This document shows, in pieces, positions 5,151 through 8,242 of a DNA stretch of 8,242 nt. Below the pieces are notes generated by a model. That model had not been told where the DNA came from, did not search any database, and worked only from the letters and a program-made list of their open reading frames with translations. The first letter of the stretch is position 1. Each line of letters opens with the position of its first letter. Made by a program: the position numbers and the translations under genes. Location: the NCBI GenBank assembly GCA_947629595.1, contig CANREI010000053.1, forward strand, positions 1-8,242, written 5' to 3'. The DNA is from an uncultured Alphaproteobacteria bacterium. Its GTDB lineage: Bacteria; Pseudomonadota; Alphaproteobacteria; CAAHEQ01; UBA3637.

Positions 5151-6662
5151 ATGTTAGCGACAACACATACCGTTGCTTTTTCTGGCGTTGAAGTTTTAAC
5201 CATTCAAACGGAAGTGCAAATAACAAACGGGTTGCCGGCGTTTACCATTGTCGGCTTGGCAGATAAATCCATTGCCGAAAGTCGGGAAAGGGTGCGCTCG
5301 GCCTTGCATTCCGTCGGGTTGGAGTTGCCGGCGAAACATATCACGGTGAATTTGGCACCGGCCGATGTTGTGAAAGAGGGTACGCATTACGATTTGCCCA
5401 TTATTATGGCGCTGTTGGCTGCTATGGGCGTTGTTGAGCCGAATCAAATCAGTCCTTATTTTATGATGGGTGAGTTGGGGCTTGACGGTTCCGTTCGCGC
5501 CGTTTCGGGTATTCTGCCGGCAGCGGTGTGGGCTTCGAAAAAGCAAATGGGGCTTATTTGTCCCGCCGAACAGGGATCCGAAGCCTTATACGGAAAAGCA
5601 GAACCGTTGTTGGCCGTGCAAAATTTAGTGCAATTACTCAATTATTTTAAAAATCAAATTCCCATACCGGCGCCTGCGGTGCAAGAGGAAAGCGAAACAC
5701 CGCAAACGCTGATTGATTTAAAAGAAATTAAAGGACAGGAAATTGCCAAGCGGGCGTTGGAAATTGCTGCCGTCGGCGGACATAACTTGTTGATGATCGG
5801 CCCGCCGGGTTCGGGAAAATCAATGTTGGCAAGGCGTTTAACCACCATTATGCCACCCATGAATCGTTATGAAGTGTTGGAAGTGAGTCAAATTCATTCC
5901 ATTGCCGGAAAATTACCCGAAGGACGGTTGATTACCGAGCGTCCGTTTCGAAATCCGCACCATTCGGCAACCACGCCGGCGTTGGTGGGCGGCGGTGCGC
6001 ATTCCAAGCCGGGGGAAATTTCTTTGGCGCATCACGGTATTTTGTTTTTGGACGAATTGCCCGAATTTAATCGCACAACGCTCGAATCGCTTCGGCAACC
6101 GCTGGAAACGGGTATTGTCACCGTTGCGCGCGCCAATGCACACATTACTTATCCCGCACGGTTTCAGTTGGTGGCGGCCATGAATCCCTGTCGATGCGGT
6201 TATTTGGGAACGCGCGGGCGGGAGTGTTCGCGGGCGCCGAAATGCGGTGCGGAATATCAGTCAAAAATATCCGGCCCGCTTTTGGACAGAATTGATTTAC
6301 AAATTGAAGTGCCGGCCGTCAATCCGTGGGAGTTGGCGCAGGTGCCGACGGGCGAATCGTCCGAAACGATTCGCGAACGGGTTAAAAAAGCGCGCCTGTT
6401 TTCGCAGAATCGCTTTATTGAAACACCGTTTTGCAATAATGCCCAAGCGGACGGCTCGTTTTTGGAAACCATAGCGCCGATGGAGGCCGATGCCGCCGCT
6501 TTACTGCGTGATGCGGCCGAAAAGTTAATGCTGTCGGCGCGCGGATATCATCGCATTATTCGTGTGGCGCGCACCATTGCCGATTTGGCCGAGTCGGACG
6601 TGATTAATCGGTTGCATGTGAGTGAAGCGCTGTCGTTTCGAAACCCGTTGCAAAAAGGATAA
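5151..6662 (+). CDS. comM: ComM/YifB family AAA+ ATPase (Mg-chelatase-like, 503 aa)
   Basis: This is a full-length member of the ComM/YifB family. In Vibrio cholerae and relatives ComM is a hexameric helicase that drives branch migration when incoming DNA integrates during natural transformation; the family is also common in species not known to be transformable. The N-terminal ribosomal-S5-like domain (about 1-170) starts with the typical SGVEVLTIQTEV and NGLPAFTIVGL. The AAA+ domain has Walker A GPPGSGKS (217-224), Walker B ILFLDE (297-302) and the family motif NPCRCGY (345-351). Cys347, Cys349, Cys359 and Cys365 look like a metal-binding cluster. GPLLDRID (375-382) carries the conserved arginine. 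The C-terminal helical domain includes SARGYHRIIRVARTIADL. Length is normal and no key residue is missing. AAGGA lies 6 nt before the ATG. It follows the lipoprotein by 31 nt and is followed by the PAS gene after 3 nt. Confidence 0.95.
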   Translation: MLATTHTVAFSGVEVLTIQTEVQITNGLPAFTIVGLADKSIAESRERVRSALHSVGLELPAKHITVNLAPADVVKEGTHYDLPIIMALLAAMGVVEPNQISPYFMMGELGLDGSVRAVSGILPAAVWASKKQMGLICPAEQGSEALYGKAEPLLAVQNLVQLLNYFKNQIPIPAPAVQEESETPQTLIDLKEIKGQEIAKRALEIAAVGGHNLLMIGPPGSGKSMLARRLTTIMPPMNRYEVLEVSQIHSIAGKLPEGRLITERPFRNPHHSATTPALVGGGAHSKPGEISLAHHGILFLDELPEFNRTTLESLRQPLETGIVTVARANAHITYPARFQLVAAMNPCRCGYLGTRGRECSRAPKCGAEYQSKISGPLLDRIDLQIEVPAVNPWELAQVPTGESSETIRERVKKARLFSQNRFIETPFCNNAQADGSFLETIAPMEADAAALLRDAAEKLMLSARGYHRIIRVARTIADLAESDVINRLHVSEALSFRNPLQKG

Positions 6663-6665
6663 AGA

Positions 6666-7766
6666 ATGACGCTTGTTTTCCTTTGGGTTTATACATTTAT
6701 TTTTCTGTGCTGTTTGTTGGCCGGCGTTTATTTAACGCGCTTGCGTCGACAAGTTCAAAAAGCGCGGGAAGCCGCCAATCAGTTGGAGGATTTATTGGAT
6801 TCGGCGCCCGACGGATATTTTTGCTCTACGGTGTTGAAGAAAAAAGAATACACCCGTTGTTCGCGAAGGCTTTGTCTGTTGTTGAATATTGTGGAAACAA
6901 ATGCGTCTTTAAGCGTTATTTTGGATCGGCTTTCGGCAGATGATGCGCGCTTGTTGGCCGAGTCGTTTCAAAACTTAACGCAAAAAAATATGCCGTTTGA
7001 ATTAACGGTTTCAACGGGGGGTAAAAAGCTTTATTTTATGGTTGTCGGGCGCGTGTTACATACCGCGGATAAAAATTTGAATTCTTATGTGTTGTGGTTT
7101 AAAGACGTGACCCATAAAACCGCTCTGTTGATTGAAGAACGCAAAGCTTATACGCAATTATTGCAGCAGCGGGAAATTTTTACCAAAACATTAAATGCCT
7201 TGCCGTTTCCGTTGTATGTGGAGGATCAAAGCGGCGCGATTTGCTTTTCAAATAAGGCTTATTTGTCGGCCGGCGAAGATTTAATGGATATGCATTGGGT
7301 GGAAATGCCGTTGTCACTCGGGAAAAATATGCCGTTTTTGTTGAAATACGGGCAGGATAAAACAACGGAAGAAGGATTGTCCATTTTGTTGAAAGAGGCA
7401 GAGCAGGCGCATCGCACCGTGTTGAAAGAAATACCCTTCGGGGTGGTGTTGTTCAGCTCAACGGCGCGGCTGACCTTTTTTAACGGCGCCTTTTGCAATT
7501 TGTGGGGAATCGATTCGCATTGGTTACGCAAAGAGCCGCTGTATGCCGAGTTTTTAGACAAGATTCAAGAAAAAGGAATGCTGCCGCAGGTGAAAGATTT
7601 TGCGCAATATAAAAAAGTGCAAATGAAAAATTTTGCCCAGTTAACGCGCGTTACCGAAGAATATCTTTATTTGCCGAAAGGGCAGATTATCAGGCGTTTG
7701 ATGATACCGTACGCCCAAGGCAGCGTGCTGATGATGGACGAATTGAAAACACCCCCCACGGGGTAA
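6666..7766 (+). CDS. Membrane-anchored multi-PAS protein without a kinase domain (366 aa)
   Basis: A single membrane helix (about 3-23) is followed by basic residues and a helical linker, so the rest is cytoplasmic. Three PAS-like segments can be seen: about 38-150 (SAPDGYF to WFKDVTH), about 168-215 (LNALPFPLYVEDQSG, incomplete) and about 248-360 (IPFGVVLFSSTARLTFFNGAFCNLWGI to YAQGSVLMMDEL). The last resembles the PAS region just before the kinase in alphaproteobacterial DivL-like histidine kinases. The protein ends there: no H-box or HATPase domain follows in any frame. It may be a natural truncation or a stand-alone sensor that acts through a partner. It starts 3 nt after comM with AAAGGAT as ribosome-binding site, so it is probably co-transcribed. 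Signal and partner are unknown. Confidence 0.85.
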   Translation: MTLVFLWVYTFIFLCCLLAGVYLTRLRRQVQKAREAANQLEDLLDSAPDGYFCSTVLKKKEYTRCSRRLCLLLNIVETNASLSVILDRLSADDARLLAESFQNLTQKNMPFELTVSTGGKKLYFMVVGRVLHTADKNLNSYVLWFKDVTHKTALLIEERKAYTQLLQQREIFTKTLNALPFPLYVEDQSGAICFSNKAYLSAGEDLMDMHWVEMPLSLGKNMPFLLKYGQDKTTEEGLSILLKEAEQAHRTVLKEIPFGVVLFSSTARLTFFNGAFCNLWGIDSHWLRKEPLYAEFLDKIQEKGMLPQVKDFAQYKKVQMKNFAQLTRVTEEYLYLPKGQIIRRLMIPYAQGSVLMMDELKTPPTG

Positions 7767-7790
7767 AAATGAATTTTTATAAAAAAAATG

Positions 7791-7819
7791 TTGACAATGT
7801 TTGTTAAATATGATATATA
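7791..7819 (+). promoter_or_regulatory. Near-consensus sigma-70 promoter
   Basis: TTGACA (7791-7796) is a perfect -35 element. After 17 bp comes TATATA (7814-7819), overlapping TATAAG at 7816-7821. This is the strongest promoter match in the window and drives the 69-residue gene. Confidence 0.75.
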
Positions 7820-7856
7820 AGAAACAATGGCAAGTTTTTTTTAGAAAGGACTTCTG

Positions 7857-8066
7857 ATGAGAACAGTAGAAGATGTTATAGCGGGGGGAAATTATAATGA
7901 ACGCTTTGCAAGCGGTTTGAAAAATACCTTTTCCGTAAATGATATCAAAAAAGAATATTCCGAATGTTTTTCGTGTGGGGCACAAAGTCGTTCTCATCCG
8001 TTGGAACAATTTAAAATAACGGAATTTACAAATTATACCGTACCGACGGAACAAAATGTTCGTTAA
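7857..8066 (+). CDS. Small protein of unknown function with a CxxC motif (69 aa)
   Basis: A small soluble protein with no signal peptide or membrane segment; I do not recognise it. It is mixed charged and polar, with the only cysteines in CFSC (37-40), possibly a metal or redox site. The evidence that it is real is its context: a near-consensus promoter about 37 bp upstream, AAAGGA 6 nt before the ATG, and a rho-independent terminator just after the stop. It is therefore a stand-alone transcription unit, probably well expressed, between the PAS gene and the tRNA. A longer frame on the opposite strand (7641-8054) has no such signals. Confidence 0.7.
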   Translation: MRTVEDVIAGGNYNERFASGLKNTFSVNDIKKEYSECFSCGAQSRSHPLEQFKITEFTNYTVPTEQNVR

Positions 8067-8074
8067 AATGTGTG

Positions 8075-8101
8075 AAAGGCCTTGTTATCAAGGCTTTTTT
8101 T
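8075..8101 (+). terminator. Rho-independent terminator after the 69-residue gene
   Basis: GCCTTG pairs with CAAGGC around TTAT. Flanking A and T residues lengthen the stem, and a T7 run follows. It lies about 10 nt after the stop codon. Confidence 0.85.
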
Positions 8102-8153
8102 ATAAGCGGTTTATCGGGAAAAGATAAAAAAATACATAAATTTGATTTTTTGC

Positions 8154-8182
8154 TTGCTTTTTTACAAAAAAAAAGATATAAG
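8154..8182 (+). promoter_or_regulatory. Promoter of the tRNA-Thr gene
   Basis: TTGCTT (8154-8159), a 17-bp spacer and TATAAG (8177-8182) end 11 bp before the tRNA 5' end. An A-run fills much of the spacer. Confidence 0.6.
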
Positions 8183-8193
8183 ATATTCGCATT

Positions 8194-8242
<49 letters not shown>

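Noticed and set aside
7767..7807. Frameshift or short frame that might restore a kinase after the PAS gene
   Set aside because: Both other frames past the C-run stop within about 20 codons and show no H-box; the short ATG frame at 7769 encodes only 12 residues.
7641..8054. Open frame of 137 codons on minus
   Set aside because: It is antisense to the end of the PAS gene and the small CxxC gene, and crosses the strong plus-strand promoter; it has no signals of its own.

Overview
The window comes from an AT-rich bacterium, probably an uncultured host-associated alphaproteobacterium. I infer this from three things: the pseudopilin signature GRSM(V/I)EMLGVLAII, which I remember as common in gut alphaproteobacterial MAGs of the RF32/CAG-239 type; a PAS protein resembling the sensor half of alphaproteobacterial DivL-like kinases; and low-GC intergenic DNA beside moderate-GC genes. 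No taxonomic search was possible.

Left half (1-4300): two paralogous pseudopilin-like surface proteins are transcribed divergently (617-1996 on minus, 2746-4299 on plus). Their first 200 residues are about 89% identical, including the prepilin cleavage site and membrane helix. Behind this constant part, each has a Cys-rich stalk with its own number of modules and a C-terminal head of unrelated sequence that looks C-type-lectin-like. The similarity continues through RBS, promoter and about 180 bp of upstream DNA, so the locus is an inverted repeat with arms of about 800 bp around a centre of about 357 bp.

The centre and the DNA downstream of the minus-strand gene carry at least five long hairpins of about 62-70 nt. 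They fall into two structural types. In type I (391-458, 451-519, 523-588) the stems differ while the internal loops are conserved (GGATGK and GCTATGR). In type II (243-312, 2346-2407) the inner stem shows paired compensatory changes. This dispersed structured element and the inverted-repeat pseudopilin locus are the most novel-looking content here.

Right half (4511-8242): this side looks like ordinary chromosome. A proline/alanine/glutamine-rich lipoprotein, the ComM/YifB AAA+ ATPase and a membrane-anchored multi-PAS protein without a kinase domain lie head to tail with 31-nt and 3-nt gaps, suggesting an operon. Next comes a 69-residue unknown protein with its own near-consensus promoter and terminator. 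The window ends inside a tRNA-Thr(CGT) gene. ComM acts in natural transformation in other proteobacteria, and pseudopilins build DNA-uptake or secretion pili, but nothing here shows that the two halves work together.
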